Assembly (NCBI RefSeq): GCF_000153345.1
Contig: NZ_CH724125.1
Location: forward strand, 375,653 to 439,652
Source of the DNA: Neptuniibacter caesariensis
Lineage (GTDB): Bacteria; Pseudomonadota; Gammaproteobacteria; Pseudomonadales; Balneatricaceae
Reading direction: 5' to 3'
Length of the DNA: 64,000 nt
Positions 1 to 8,880 of this stretch are shown piece by piece. The notes under the pieces are model-generated. The model made no database searches. It was not told the DNA's origin and worked only from the letters and a program-made list of their open reading frames with translations. The stretch's first letter is position 1; every line of letters begins with the position of its first letter. Position numbers and translations under genes: made by a program.

Positions 1-1207
1 TGATCAGCGGTGCAGACTCATCGTGACTTAGTTGATAGCTCACATTTTTAGGCGGGTATAGGTAGCCGTATGAAGTGACATCTCCAGATGAAAAGGAAAG
101 GGGCTCGGGTAAAGAACAGTTGTTTATGGTTAATGGTTTCTCACAACCGCTGATGACCTGGTATTTACCACTCTTTAGATTAATGCGTATCACACCTTGC
201 TTCGTATCCCCTGAGGAAGCAACGCAATAAGCGAAGTTTTCTGAGCAGCTCAAAGCGCTAAAAAAACTAAATGGCAAATCCAGTTTTCGATCATCCAACC
301 AGATTTCACATCCTTCATGTTTGATTCTAATCGAACAAACTAACGGCTCTTTGGTGCTGGGGATCACCGCGTAATGCCTCAAGCCTGACTGCCACGGAGA
401 AGACATCATATCCTCAGGTGCTAGAACACTGCCTGCTAACTCGCCTGTTAGCTGATTCCAGTGATAAATATTCCACCAACCGCTCCGGTCACTAATTAGA
501 TAGAGCTGATTATTTACAAATAGGGGCTGCGAAACAGATTCCGATGAGCGTAGCCCCGCAACATTGTGAATCGCAGTAACGTCCCCTTCTCTATCCAGAG
601 TCGCTACACAGCATTGCGTTGCAGTCCAGGGTTGCTCCGGGTGGTTCCAGCAAATATAGGCAAGTTGATGGTTTTCGCTATCCAGAACAGGATAAGCGTA
701 AAAGTCAGAACCCTGAACCAAAACATCAATACATTTACTCTCAAGATTTATCGATACTATCTTGTTCTCTACATCTTCAGAGTCATGATACTCAGCGACA
801 CAAATAATTCGTTGGCGAGATGAATCATAGATTGGTTCTATAAATCTAATGTCAGGATCATTTGTTAATTGAGTGATTAATTCAGGTGATTTAAGGCATT
901 GACTATAAAGCTGCTGATCAGCAGCATTAATAAAAAAGATCTGATCGTCAGTTAAGCACCAGGCTCGGCCTCCGTACTCGTGTACTTTGCTCTGTACACT
1001 ATATGTGTCAGGCGTTAACTGAGTAACTACCTCGGTTTCAGGATTCCATTTACAGATAAAGCTACAGCCTGATTGATGCGGGCGCAACTCTACCCAGTAA
1101 ACATTCTCTGAGTCATCTACTTGTATCTGACTAAATTCGGTACTTACCGCTAACGCCTTTTCAGCGCTAAGTTCTGATTGCCAGAAACCTGGTAAAGCGT
1201 TAAGCAT
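1..1207 (-). CDS. S9-family (prolyl oligopeptidase/DPP-like) peptidase, N-terminal part
   Basis: A single frame stays open from an ATG at 1207 to the window edge, giving about 402 residues with no stop. The visible part is the N-terminal beta-propeller-like region of S9 peptidases, recognisable from a VHEYGGRAW segment near residue 75 and an ISDRSGWWNIY segment further on. The catalytic Ser-Asp-His domain lies outside the window, so activity cannot be judged. It starts 11 bp after the pqqE stop and is the last visible gene of the pqq operon. S9 peptidases are known in this position in pseudomonads (named pqqH there). A role in PqqA processing is inference. The gene is partial only because of the window boundary. 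Confidence 0.85.
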   Translation of the reverse strand, partial: MLNALPGFWQSELSAEKALAVSTEFSQIQVDDSENVYWVELRPHQSGCSFICKWNPETEVVTQLTPDTYSVQSKVHEYGGRAWCLTDDQIFFINAADQQLYSQCLKSPELITQLTNDPDIRFIEPIYDSSRQRIICVAEYHDSEDVENKIVSINLESKCIDVLVQGSDFYAYPVLDSENHQLAYICWNHPEQPWTATQCCVATLDREGDVTAIHNVAGLRSSESVSQPLFVNNQLYLISDRSGWWNIYHWNQLTGELAGSVLAPEDMMSSPWQSGLRHYAVIPSTKEPLVCSIRIKHEGCEIWLDDRKLDLPFSFFSALSCSENFAYCVASSGDTKQGVIRINLKSGKYQVISGCEKPLTINNCSLPEPLSFSSGDVTSYGYLYPPKNVSYQLSHDESAPLI

Positions 1208-1218
1208 GAATGCTCCGG

Positions 1219-2403
1219 TTAACCTTTAGCGATAATCCTGGAGTTGCGCTCGTTGCGGAACAGAAAATCTTCACTGTTATTGATAACCTGCTCAGCCCGA
1301 TCCCTTGCGTCAACAATCAAGCCATGATGCTGAGATTTTCCGCAGACAGGATCTGCATTGTGCATATCCCCTGTCATCATATAGGCCTGACAGTGGCAGC
1401 CACCAAAATCTTTATCCTTTTCATCGCAGCTACGGCAGGGTTCTTTCATCCAGTCATCGCCACGGAAATAGTTAAAGCCAGGGCTTTTACTCCATATTTC
1501 CTCGAGACTCGTTTCGGCTACATTGGGGAATTCGATTGGCAGCATCCTGGCGCTGTGACAAGGTAGTGCTTTCCCATCAGGGGTCACCGTTAAGAACACC
1601 TGTCCCCAGCCATTCATGCAGCCTTTGGGTCGTTCTTCATAATAATCAGGGGTAACAAAGATAAGTTTGATTGGATTGCCTTCAGCGGCAAGCTTTCCCC
1701 GATATTCATTCGTTACGGCTTCAGCACGTTCTAATTGTGCCCGGGTGGGTAAAAGCTGTTCTACATTCTCGAATGCCCAGCCATAATACTGGCAGGTTGC
1801 TAATTCAACATAGTCGGCCTCAAGCTCAACACAAAGCTCGATTATGCGATCGATACGATCAATGTTGTGACGGTGTGTAACGAAGTTAAGCACCATTGGG
1901 TAGCCTTGCGCTTTGACTTCTCGGGCCATTTTAAGCTTTTGAGCGAAGGCTTTTTTAGAACCCGCTAACATATTGTTAACGGATTCGTCACTGGCCTGGA
2001 AGCTCACCTGGATATGATCCAGGCCGGCTTTATGGAATTCAGCCATTTTTCGCTCGTTCAAGCCGACACCGGATGTGATCAAATTTGTGTAGTACCCCAT
2101 TTCATGGGCGCCACCTATCAACTCAATGAGATCCTGCCTGACCAACGGCTCACCACCTGAAAAACCCAATTGAACGGCACCTAATTCTCTTCCTTGGGCA
2201 AATACATCCAACCATTGCTGAGTTGTCAGTTCGCTACCGAAATCCGCAAAGTCCAGTGGGTTTGAGCAGTAAGGACACTGCAACGGACACTTATAGGTCA
2301 GCTCTGCTAGCAACCAAAGTGGACGACCATGGGGCTTCTCAATACCATATTCGGCAATGGGGAGCTGTGGATGCGCACTACAGGGTGATCCATTGCTGGC
2401 CAT
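1219..2403 (-). CDS. pqqE: PqqA peptide cyclase (radical SAM)
   Basis: PqqE is a radical SAM/SPASM enzyme that makes the Glu-Tyr carbon-carbon crosslink in the PqqA peptide, the first step of PQQ synthesis. The radical SAM cluster motif is visible as C39, C43 and C46 (KCPLQCPYC). Auxiliary-cluster cysteines of the SPASM region lie in the last 100 residues (PCHS, PCRSCDE, GGCHC, DPVC). The 394-residue length is normal for the family. The start overlaps the end of pqqD by 26 bp, indicating translational coupling and fitting the known need for PqqD as peptide chaperone to PqqE. Confidence 0.97.
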   Translation of the reverse strand: MASNGSPCSAHPQLPIAEYGIEKPHGRPLWLLAELTYKCPLQCPYCSNPLDFADFGSELTTQQWLDVFAQGRELGAVQLGFSGGEPLVRQDLIELIGGAHEMGYYTNLITSGVGLNERKMAEFHKAGLDHIQVSFQASDESVNNMLAGSKKAFAQKLKMAREVKAQGYPMVLNFVTHRHNIDRIDRIIELCVELEADYVELATCQYYGWAFENVEQLLPTRAQLERAEAVTNEYRGKLAAEGNPIKLIFVTPDYYEERPKGCMNGWGQVFLTVTPDGKALPCHSARMLPIEFPNVAETSLEEIWSKSPGFNYFRGDDWMKEPCRSCDEKDKDFGGCHCQAYMMTGDMHNADPVCGKSQHHGLIVDARDRAEQVINNSEDFLFRNERNSRIIAKG

Positions 2404-2659
2404 GAGCTTCTCCGATGAATGCTAATATATCGCCACTGATATCACCTGCGTCAGAAAACTTAGCCTGAAGCTCTTCGATGATCTGCTTAACGCTCCGCTC
2501 TCCATCAACTAAGGCCATAATCTCGCCGGCCGGGCCATTAAGCTGAATCATTCCTTCAGGATAAAGCAGCACATAACAATCCTGAGCCTTTTCCCACTGA
2601 AAGCGAAACATCTTATTGATTGTAGGTATCTGGGTCGCATCAAAGCTTAACTCACTCAT
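2378..2659 (-). CDS. pqqD: PQQ biosynthesis peptide chaperone PqqD
   Basis: PqqD is a small winged-helix RRE-type protein that binds PqqA and presents it to PqqE. The family segment with YPEG and [14 protein letters not shown] is visible. The frame is open back to 2689, but I chose the ATG at 2659. It gives a typical 93-residue protein, has an AAGGGG Shine-Dalgarno about 8 bp upstream, and overlaps the pqqC stop by only 8 bp. Its 3' end overlaps pqqE. Confidence 0.95.
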   Translation of the reverse strand: MSELSFDATQIPTINKMFRFQWEKAQDCYVLLYPEGMIQLNGPAGEIMALVDGERSVKQIIEELQAKFSDAGDISGDILAFIGEAHGQQWITL

Positions 2660-3422
2660 TAAACAGCCCCTTGTGAAATACCTTTTCACCCGTCACTGTA
2701 TGGTATGGTGGGCGCTCCAGTTCATAGGCCATTGTCATTGCATCAAGCATGGTCCAAAGCACATCCAACTTAAACTGAAGTATTTCCAGCATTCTGTCTT
2801 GCTGTTCCCGGGTAGTGTAATGATCCAGCGTAATTTCAAGACCATGAACCACATCACGACGCGCTTCGGTAAGCCGGTTGCGGAAGTACTGATAACCCTC
2901 TTCTTTGATCCATGGGTAATGCTGAGGCCATGTATCAAGGCGATTCTGATGAATGGTTGGCGCAAACAGCTCAGTCAATGAAGAGCTGGCAGCTTCTTGC
3001 CAGGTCGCTCTGCGCGCAAAATTGATATAAGCATCTACAGCGAAGCGAACACCAGGAAGAACATGCTCACCTGATAGGATCTCTTCGCGGGTTAGACCGA
3101 CAGCCTCACCAAGACGAAGCCATGCTTCAATACCGCCCTCGGCACCATCATAACCATCATGATCTAATACACGCTGCACCCAATGACGACGTACATCCCG
3201 GTCAGGGCAATTTGCCATAATTGCAGCATCTTTCACGGGGATGCTTATCTGATAATAGAAACGGTTTGCGACCCAGCCTCGAATCTGTTCAGGAGTAGAC
3301 TGGCCGTTGTACATTGCAATATGGTAAGGGTGTTGAGTGTGATAAAGATCGCCTTTCGCTCTAAGCGCTTTTTCAAACGCTTCACGACTCATGGGTAATT
3401 TATCGTTGGCCTGTGTATTCAT
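2652..3422 (-). CDS. pqqC: Pyrroloquinoline-quinone synthase PqqC
   Basis: PqqC catalyses the last step of PQQ synthesis, the cofactor-free ring closure and eight-electron oxidation of AHQQ. The protein has 256 residues and the all-helical TenA/PqqC fold signature. Family motifs seen include [26 protein letters not shown] and LTELFAP. It sits between pqqB (31-bp gap) and pqqD (8-bp overlap). No key region appears to be missing. Confidence 0.97.
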   Translation of the reverse strand: MNTQANDKLPMSREAFEKALRAKGDLYHTQHPYHIAMYNGQSTPEQIRGWVANRFYYQISIPVKDAAIMANCPDRDVRRHWVQRVLDHDGYDGAEGGIEAWLRLGEAVGLTREEILSGEHVLPGVRFAVDAYINFARRATWQEAASSSLTELFAPTIHQNRLDTWPQHYPWIKEEGYQYFRNRLTEARRDVVHGLEITLDHYTTREQQDRMLEILQFKLDVLWTMLDAMTMAYELERPPYHTVTGEKVFHKGLFNE

Positions 3423-3453
3423 TATTATTTTGCCTCAATGCTTTAAATCTGGA

Positions 3454-4374
3454 TTACAACTCTATCGACATCCCGTCGTATGAGATCTCAATATCATGCG
3501 CTAGAACCTCGGCATGTTCAGGTGAGTCTTCATCCAATATAGGGTTGGTATTGTTTATATGAATCAATATCTTACGAGGACCTTCTAAAGTATCCAGATA
3601 TTCAATCATGCCACCCTTTCCTGATTGCGGCAGATGCCCCATTGCAACGCCTAACTTATCACCAACGCCGGTGATAATAAGCTCGTCTTCCTGCCAAATA
3701 GTACCGTCAACAAGAAGAACATCGGCTGCTTCCATGTATGGGCGCAAATGGGGTTCGATCTGACCCAGACCAGGTGCATAGAACAATTTTTTACCGCTAC
3801 GGGTATCTTCGATTTGAATACCGATATTGTCACCCGGGTGCGGATCATCTCTGTGCGGAGAATATGGAGGTGCACTACTCAGTAGTGGTATAGCTGTGAG
3901 CTTAAGCTCAGGTACTTGAGGAACTACAAACGTATTATCATTCTCCCCAATAGGAATGCGATTTATATGATTTCCGCCATTCCAGTGCTTAAGCATATTG
4001 AAGACAGGAAAACCTGATGTCAGGTCTTGCTCGACCATCTCTGTACACCAGATATTATGCGGACAACCTTCACGCAACATCAGCAAACCCGTTGTGTGAT
4101 CTATCTGGCTATCCATGTATACGATTGCCGAGATACCTGTGTCGCGAATAGACCGGTTAGGCTGCATCGGTGCAAAGTTAGCCAGTTGCTCACGAATGTC
4201 TGGCGATGTGTTAAAAAGAATCCAGTTTTCGCCATCTGCACTGACAGTGATGGAAGATTGTGTTCGTGGTTTAGCATTAATTGTTCCGGCGCGTACACCG
4301 GTACAATTTTTACAGTTACAGTTCCACTGGGGAAAACCGCCGCCTGCTGCAGAGCCTAATACTTGTACTTTCAT
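3454..4374 (-). CDS. pqqB: PQQ biosynthesis protein PqqB (metallo-beta-lactamase fold)
   Basis: PqqB is an MBL-fold oxygenase proposed to hydroxylate the tyrosine of the crosslinked Glu-Tyr intermediate. The family N-terminus ([16 protein letters not shown]) carries the cysteine pair typical of PqqB, and the [11 protein letters not shown] segment corresponds to the metal-site loop. Its 306 residues match the family. It lies 157 bp downstream of pqqA. The gap carries a hairpin that should reduce read-through from pqqA. Confidence 0.97.
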   Translation of the reverse strand: MKVQVLGSAAGGGFPQWNCNCKNCTGVRAGTINAKPRTQSSITVSADGENWILFNTSPDIREQLANFAPMQPNRSIRDTGISAIVYMDSQIDHTTGLLMLREGCPHNIWCTEMVEQDLTSGFPVFNMLKHWNGGNHINRIPIGENDNTFVVPQVPELKLTAIPLLSSAPPYSPHRDDPHPGDNIGIQIEDTRSGKKLFYAPGLGQIEPHLRPYMEAADVLLVDGTIWQEDELIITGVGDKLGVAMGHLPQSGKGGMIEYLDTLEGPRKILIHINNTNPILDEDSPEHAEVLAHDIEISYDGMSIEL

Positions 4375-4476
4375 TATTATTCTACTTTTATCTTACCGTC
4401 GGGAGCCTTTTAAAAAAGGCTTTAAAGAGCATCATGCTTGGCTGTTTAACGAGAGCCTGAGTTGGATCCTTCCTAG

Positions 4477-4506
4477 AAAAATTACCCCGACATAAGCCGG
4501 GGTAAT
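4477..4506 (-). terminator. Partial terminator/attenuator between pqqA and pqqB
   Basis: On the minus strand a 9-bp stem (ATTACCCCG paired with CGGGGTAAT, 8-nt loop) is followed directly by five T residues. This is an intrinsic-terminator layout placed between pqqA and pqqBCDE. Known pqq operons make far more pqqA transcript than downstream transcript, and a leaky terminator here would explain that. Leakiness is inferred because no separate promoter for pqqB is obvious. Confidence 0.8.
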
Positions 4507-4531
4507 CTCTTAACGCGTCAATAAGCAATTA

Positions 4532-4603
4532 TTAACGGTTTGCGAAGTACATTGTTACTTCAAAACCAATGCGCAGATCAGTGTAAGCAGGCTTAGTCCA
4601 CAT
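4532..4603 (-). CDS. pqqA: PQQ precursor peptide PqqA
   Basis: This 23-residue peptide (start [15 protein letters not shown]) carries the conserved E-V-T-M-Y core. E15 and Y19 are the two residues that become PQQ. The frame is open further upstream, but the ATG at 4603 gives the exact family form and has an AGAGGAAAG Shine-Dalgarno 5 bp upstream. It is the first gene of the pqq operon and is followed by a partial terminator. Its promoter must lie between it and the divergent SDR gene at 4849. Confidence 0.97.
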
Positions 4604-4787
4604 AATGCTTTCCTCTGTTTTTGTTATTGAAAGGTAGTACAGCAAGATAATAGGAAGGGATAGATATAGCAGGTATGGTACTTTGGAACGAAAAAACTCG
4701 TCATTTGGGTCACCGGAGAGCAACAAGTTAGCCGGAAATATTCACGAATATCGCAGGATCTCTTTTTTATCAATATGTTAGAAAGTG

Positions 4788-4815
4788 TTTACCTGCTAAG
4801 TCCTGTCTATATACT
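4788..4815 (+). promoter_or_regulatory. Candidate sigma-70 promoter for the SDR gene
   Basis: A TTTACC -35 element and a TATACT -10 element are separated by 16 bp. They lie about 35 bp upstream of the SDR start, in the 245-bp divergent region shared with pqqA. The match is by eye only. Confidence 0.4.
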
Positions 4816-4848
4816 GATGACCAATTAAGTACGTATATGGAGCTTGAA

Positions 4849-5697
4849 ATGCCCTCAGTTTTAATTACAGGATGCTCGTCAGGTATCGGATACTATTGCG
4901 CTAAAGCGTTGAAACAAGAAGGCTACCAGGTATTTGCTACGGCCCGTAAAGAGGAAGATGTTCAAAAACTTCGGGAACAAGGCTTTCTCAGCTACCAATT
5001 AGATCTCAACAGCACTCAGTCGATAGATGAGGCGCTTTCCTGCGTACTAGAGCAAACAGATGGCACAATTGATGTACTGTTTAACAACGGCGCTTATGGG
5101 CAACCTGGCGCAGTTGAGGACCTATCCAGGGAAGTACTAAGAAACCAATTCGAAACTAATTTGTTTGGTACCCACGAACTCACCTGCAAAGTGATAAAAA
5201 TCATGCGCAAACAGGGCCGTGGGCGGATTATTCAGAACAGCTCTGTGCTTGGCCTGATCACTCTAAAATATCGTGGTGCATATAATGCCTCAAAGTTTGC
5301 TCTGGAGGGCTTAACAGATACGCTTAGACAGGAACTGCAGGGTAGCAATATACATATCAGTCTTATTGAGCCCGGCCCGGTTGAAAGCGATTTCAGAAAA
5401 AATGCTTACCAGGCATTCAAAGAGAACATCACAACTGATGATAGTGCTCATCAATCTGTTTATGAAGCAGTAGAGCTTCGATTATCCAAACAGGATAGTG
5501 ATAGAAAAAAGGACCCGTTTACTCTTGGGCCAGAATCGGTTTACAAGCCCCTTTTGCATGCGATGACCAGCAAAAAGCCTAAGGCTCGCTATTACGTCAC
5601 AACACCTACCTGGATATTTGGCATCTTAAGACGGGTTCTTTCGACACGAATGCTCGATTGGATACTTGTCAGAGTTTCTGATGATGAAAACAAATAA
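4849..5697 (+). CDS. Short-chain dehydrogenase/reductase (SDR)
   Basis: This is a classical SDR. The cofactor motif TGCSSGIG is at the N-terminus, NNGAYG follows near residue 85, and the catalytic Ser and YxxxK are visible as NSSVLG and YNASK. It probably uses NAD(P)H on a carbonyl or alcohol; the substrate is unknown. I chose the ATG at 4849 over 4837 because GGAG lies 6 bp upstream and the protein then begins MPSVLITGCSSG as SDRs usually do. It is divergent from pqqA and is followed 55 bp later by a crotonase-fold gene. Confidence 0.9.
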   Translation: MPSVLITGCSSGIGYYCAKALKQEGYQVFATARKEEDVQKLREQGFLSYQLDLNSTQSIDEALSCVLEQTDGTIDVLFNNGAYGQPGAVEDLSREVLRNQFETNLFGTHELTCKVIKIMRKQGRGRIIQNSSVLGLITLKYRGAYNASKFALEGLTDTLRQELQGSNIHISLIEPGPVESDFRKNAYQAFKENITTDDSAHQSVYEAVELRLSKQDSDRKKDPFTLGPESVYKPLLHAMTSKKPKARYYVTTPTWIFGILRRVLSTRMLDWILVRVSDDENK

Positions 5698-5752
5698 GGG
5701 TATTCACTTATTACTGCAGTCGAGGTAGTCTGGAAATCAAAAAAGGCTACCT

Positions 5753-6532
5753 ATGACTGATTCACTTCTTATTCGTCATGATGACGATGGTGTTTGCACT
5801 CTGACACTTAACCGCCCTAATGCATACAACGCTTTATCGTTAGAGCTAATGCAGGAACTCATTACCGCACTCTCCTCTATTAAAGATGATCTGTCGATCA
5901 GAGTTGTTCTGATTCAAGGAAGCGGTAAGGGCTTTTGTGCCGGGCACGATCTGAAGCAGATGCTCGGTGAAGGCACTGAAGCTTACTACCAAGAAACATT
6001 TGAAACCTGCTCAGCCATGATGCAGGAAATTCAAAGCCTGCCAGTACCCGTCATTGCAAAAGTGCATGGCGTGGCTACCGCTGCTGGATGTCAGTTAGTT
6101 GCAACCTGTGACCTTGCTGTTTCTTCATCCAAATCACGCTTTGCCACACCTGGCGTGAATATAGGCCTGTTTTGCTCAACACCTATGGTTGCCATTACGC
6201 GTTCTGTAGCACCAAAACATGCAATGGAGCTTTTATTAACTGGGGATCTTATCAATGCCGAACGGGCTGAATCGATTGGCTTGATCAACTGGCAAGTTGA
6301 CGAAAACGAGCTGGATTCTTTTGCAAACAATCTGGCGTGTAAAATTGCGAGCAAATCAAGGAAGACACTAAGTATAGGAAAACAGGCCTTTTATCAGCAA
6401 TTAAATAAACCAATCTCAGAAGCTTACAGCCAGTGCAGCTCAATTATGACAGAGAATATGCTGATTGATGATGCTCAAGAAGGAATTGATGCCTTTATTG
6501 CTAAGCGCCCTCCTAGCTGGAAACATCAGTAA
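5753..6532 (+). CDS. Enoyl-CoA hydratase/isomerase (crotonase) family protein
   Basis: A crotonase-fold protein of 259 residues. The first oxyanion-hole loop (GKGFCAGHDLKQM) and the second (HGVATAAGCQLVATCDLAV) are both present, so acyl-CoA binding is likely. Where classical hydratases carry two catalytic glutamates, this protein reads PGVNIGLFCSTP, with neither in place by eye. That pattern resembles the ECHDC3 subgroup, whose reaction is uncertain. It may be cotranscribed with the SDR upstream and ends at a strong bidirectional terminator. Confidence 0.88.
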   Translation: MTDSLLIRHDDDGVCTLTLNRPNAYNALSLELMQELITALSSIKDDLSIRVVLIQGSGKGFCAGHDLKQMLGEGTEAYYQETFETCSAMMQEIQSLPVPVIAKVHGVATAAGCQLVATCDLAVSSSKSRFATPGVNIGLFCSTPMVAITRSVAPKHAMELLLTGDLINAERAESIGLINWQVDENELDSFANNLACKIASKSRKTLSIGKQAFYQQLNKPISEAYSQCSSIMTENMLIDDAQEGIDAFIAKRPPSWKHQ

Positions 6533-6536
6533 TGAC

Positions 6537-6564
6537 AAAAAAACCGCCAATTGGCGGTTTTTAT
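6537..6564. terminator. Bidirectional intrinsic terminator
   Basis: A perfect 20-bp dyad (AAACCGCCAATTGGCGGTTT, 6541-6560) has an A-run on its left and a T-run on its right. It can end the plus-strand crotonase transcript and the minus-strand acyl-CoA synthetase transcript. Confidence 0.9.
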
Positions 6565-6645
6565 TTTGAACCCATAGCTTGAAAAAAAGGGCGACCCGAA
6601 GGTCGCCTGCACAGAGCTAAGGGTAATACAACTTAGCGCTGCTAT

Positions 6646-8538
6646 TTACTCTGTAACGATACCGTTTCGGTTCATTACATCTTCAAGCTCCGGAAGACTC
6701 GCAGGATCGTCGATAGTCGATGGAATACTATAGTCCTGACCATCAGCAATCTGACGCATCAATTTACGCAGGATCTTACCTGAGCGCGTCTTAGGCAAGC
6801 GCTGAACGACTACTGCTTTCTTAAAGCAAGCAACAGCCCCAATCTCTTTACGTACCAGCCCCACAAGTTCTGCTTCAAGTGCATCATCTTCGATTTCAAC
6901 ACCATCTTTAAGTAGAACGAAGCCAACAGGCTGCTGGCCTTTCAGTGGATCATTGATACCGATAACGGCACATTCTGCAACCGCTTCATGGTCCGCTACA
7001 ATCTCTTCCATTTCACCAGTTGAAAGGCGATGGCCCGCTACGTTGATAACATCATCAGTACGACCCATGATGAATACATAGCCATCTTCATCTTTGTAGC
7101 CACCATCACCTGAGCAGTAGTAGCCTGGGTATTCAGATAGGTAACCCGTACGGAAACGCTCAAAGTCGCCCCAAACTGTTGGAAGGCAGCTTGGCGGTAA
7201 AGGCAGTTTAATGGCGATAGAGCCCTGCTCACCCGCTGGAAGTTCGTTGCCTTCGGAATCAAGGATCTGCACGTTATAACCTGCAGATGGTACCGTTGCA
7301 GAACCTGGTTTAGGTTCGAGGGTTTCGATACCCGTCATATTACCGCAAATAGCCCAGCCTGTTTCAGTCTGCCACCAGTGATCAATAACCGGCTTAGCCG
7401 TTTTCTCAATAGTCCAGTGGTAAGTCGGTGGGTCTAAGCGCTCACCGGCCATGAAAATAGTATCCAGGTTCGACAGGTCGTAATTCTCAAGCAGCTTAGC
7501 ATCCGGATCTTCTTTCTTAATCGCGCGGAATGCAGTCGGCGCAGCAAACAGGACCTTAGCCTTATACTCTTCGCAGACGCGCCAGAAGGCACCTGCATCT
7601 GGGGTACGAACAGGCTTACCTTCATAAACAATTGTTGTACAACCAGCCAGTAGTGGCCCATAAACAATATACGAGTGACCAACAACCCAGCCTACATCTG
7701 AAGCTGCCCAGAAAACATCACCTGGCTCAACGTTATAAACCGCTTTCATGGAGTACTTCATGGCAACGGCGTGACCACCATTATCACGTACTACACCCTT
7801 AGGCTTACCGGTTGTGCCAGAGGTATACAGAATGTATAGAGGATCTGTGCCTTTAACCGGAACGCAATCAGCAGGCTCAGCAGTTTTCATCGCTTCCTGC
7901 CAATCAATGTCGCGCCCTTCGATCATGGATGCTTCAGCTTCTGGCCGCTGAAGAACAACACAAGCAGATGGTTTGTGTGCAGACTTTTCGATAGCCTGAT
8001 CAAGCATCGGCTTGTATTCAATCACCTTAGCAATCTCGATACCGCAAGATGCAGAAACAATAACCTTTGGTTCAGCATCATCAATACGTACAGCCAATTC
8101 ATGTGGTGCAAAGCCACCGAATACAACTGAGTGGATTGCACCCAGGCGAGCCACTGCCAGCATTGCAATAACGGCTTCAGGGATCATAGGCATGTAGATA
8201 ACTACACGGTCGCCCTTCTCTACGCCCTGTGATTTCAATACGCCTGCAAATTTGGCAACTTCATCACGTAACTCAAGATAAGAGATCTTGCGCTTCTGAC
8301 CTGTTACCGGTGAGTCATAGATAATAGCTGTATTATCTGCACGCCCATTTTCAACATGATAATCGAGTGCTAAGTATGCAGTATTCAGTTCACCATCGGC
8401 GAACCAACGATCGATCCCGTTCTCATCCTTAGAAAGAATGGTCTCTGGTTTTTTAAACCACTCAAGATCTTGTGCTTTTTCACCCCAGAATAGCTCTGGC
8501 GTTTCGATCGATTTTGAATACTCTGCTTGATAGGACAT
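6646..8538 (-). CDS. prpE: Short-chain acyl-CoA synthetase, propionyl-CoA synthetase type
   Basis: An ANL-superfamily acyl-CoA synthetase of 630 residues, which activates a short fatty acid through an acyl-adenylate. Motifs seen are YTSGTTGKPKGV (AMP binding, about residue 235), WWQTETGW (about 385), GRTDDVINVAGHRL and PKTRSGKILRK near the C-terminus, whose lysine is the usual catalytic and acetylation site. Length and the C-terminal TIDDPASL segment fit PrpE/ACSS3 better than acetyl-CoA synthetase Acs. No methylcitrate-cycle genes are nearby, so the physiological acid (propionate or acetate) is uncertain. Confidence 0.88.
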   Translation of the reverse strand: MSYQAEYSKSIETPELFWGEKAQDLEWFKKPETILSKDENGIDRWFADGELNTAYLALDYHVENGRADNTAIIYDSPVTGQKRKISYLELRDEVAKFAGVLKSQGVEKGDRVVIYMPMIPEAVIAMLAVARLGAIHSVVFGGFAPHELAVRIDDAEPKVIVSASCGIEIAKVIEYKPMLDQAIEKSAHKPSACVVLQRPEAEASMIEGRDIDWQEAMKTAEPADCVPVKGTDPLYILYTSGTTGKPKGVVRDNGGHAVAMKYSMKAVYNVEPGDVFWAASDVGWVVGHSYIVYGPLLAGCTTIVYEGKPVRTPDAGAFWRVCEEYKAKVLFAAPTAFRAIKKEDPDAKLLENYDLSNLDTIFMAGERLDPPTYHWTIEKTAKPVIDHWWQTETGWAICGNMTGIETLEPKPGSATVPSAGYNVQILDSEGNELPAGEQGSIAIKLPLPPSCLPTVWGDFERFRTGYLSEYPGYYCSGDGGYKDEDGYVFIMGRTDDVINVAGHRLSTGEMEEIVADHEAVAECAVIGINDPLKGQQPVGFVLLKDGVEIEDDALEAELVGLVRKEIGAVACFKKAVVVQRLPKTRSGKILRKLMRQIADGQDYSIPSTIDDPASLPELEDVMNRNGIVTE

Positions 8539-8833
8539 GTGCTCGGCCCTTTTGTTATAAGTTAACGGTCGGTGTAGCCAAGGGAATATTTCTTATTATT
8601 GTAGACAGTTCCCTCAATGTGTTGACACACTCTAACTGAGTTAAACAAAGAAAAAACTAATACAAAAGGTTTATATCCCTTCTATATAAGGCTATATGAT
8701 GCATTTAAACAGCCGTTCAATTCAGGGATTTAGAGGGATCCAAGCAGGATTGTCGACAATCAGCTCATCAAAACATTAAACCAAAGAATAATGATTTTCT
8801 GACTTAAATCAGTTTTTCTTATTGAAAAGGCAT
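8539..8833 (-). promoter_or_regulatory. Upstream region of the acyl-CoA synthetase gene with dyad symmetries
   Basis: This AT-rich stretch has no credible gene. It holds the presumptive promoter of the synthetase gene and two dyads. TGTGTTGACACA is at 8618-8629 (5-bp arms). GATTGTCGACAATC at 8748-8761 is a perfect 14-bp palindrome of the kind bound by GntR-type dimeric repressors. The regulator is not identified and no -10/-35 pair stands out. Confidence 0.4.
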
Positions 8834-8860
8834 AAAAAAACGGCTCAAAGGAGCCGCTTT
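8834..8860 (-). terminator. Intrinsic terminator of the murB operon
   Basis: On the minus strand a 6-bp GC-rich stem (CGGCTC/GAGCCG, 4-nt loop) is followed by seven T residues, 20 bp after the murB stop. It ends the kdsB-to-murB transcript. Confidence 0.9.
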
Positions 8861-8880
8861 ATAACACTAATAAAACCAAT

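Noticed and set aside
566-823. Plus-strand frames in the first 1.2 kb
   Set aside because: The minus strand carries an uninterrupted S9 peptidase frame over the whole stretch, so these are shadows.
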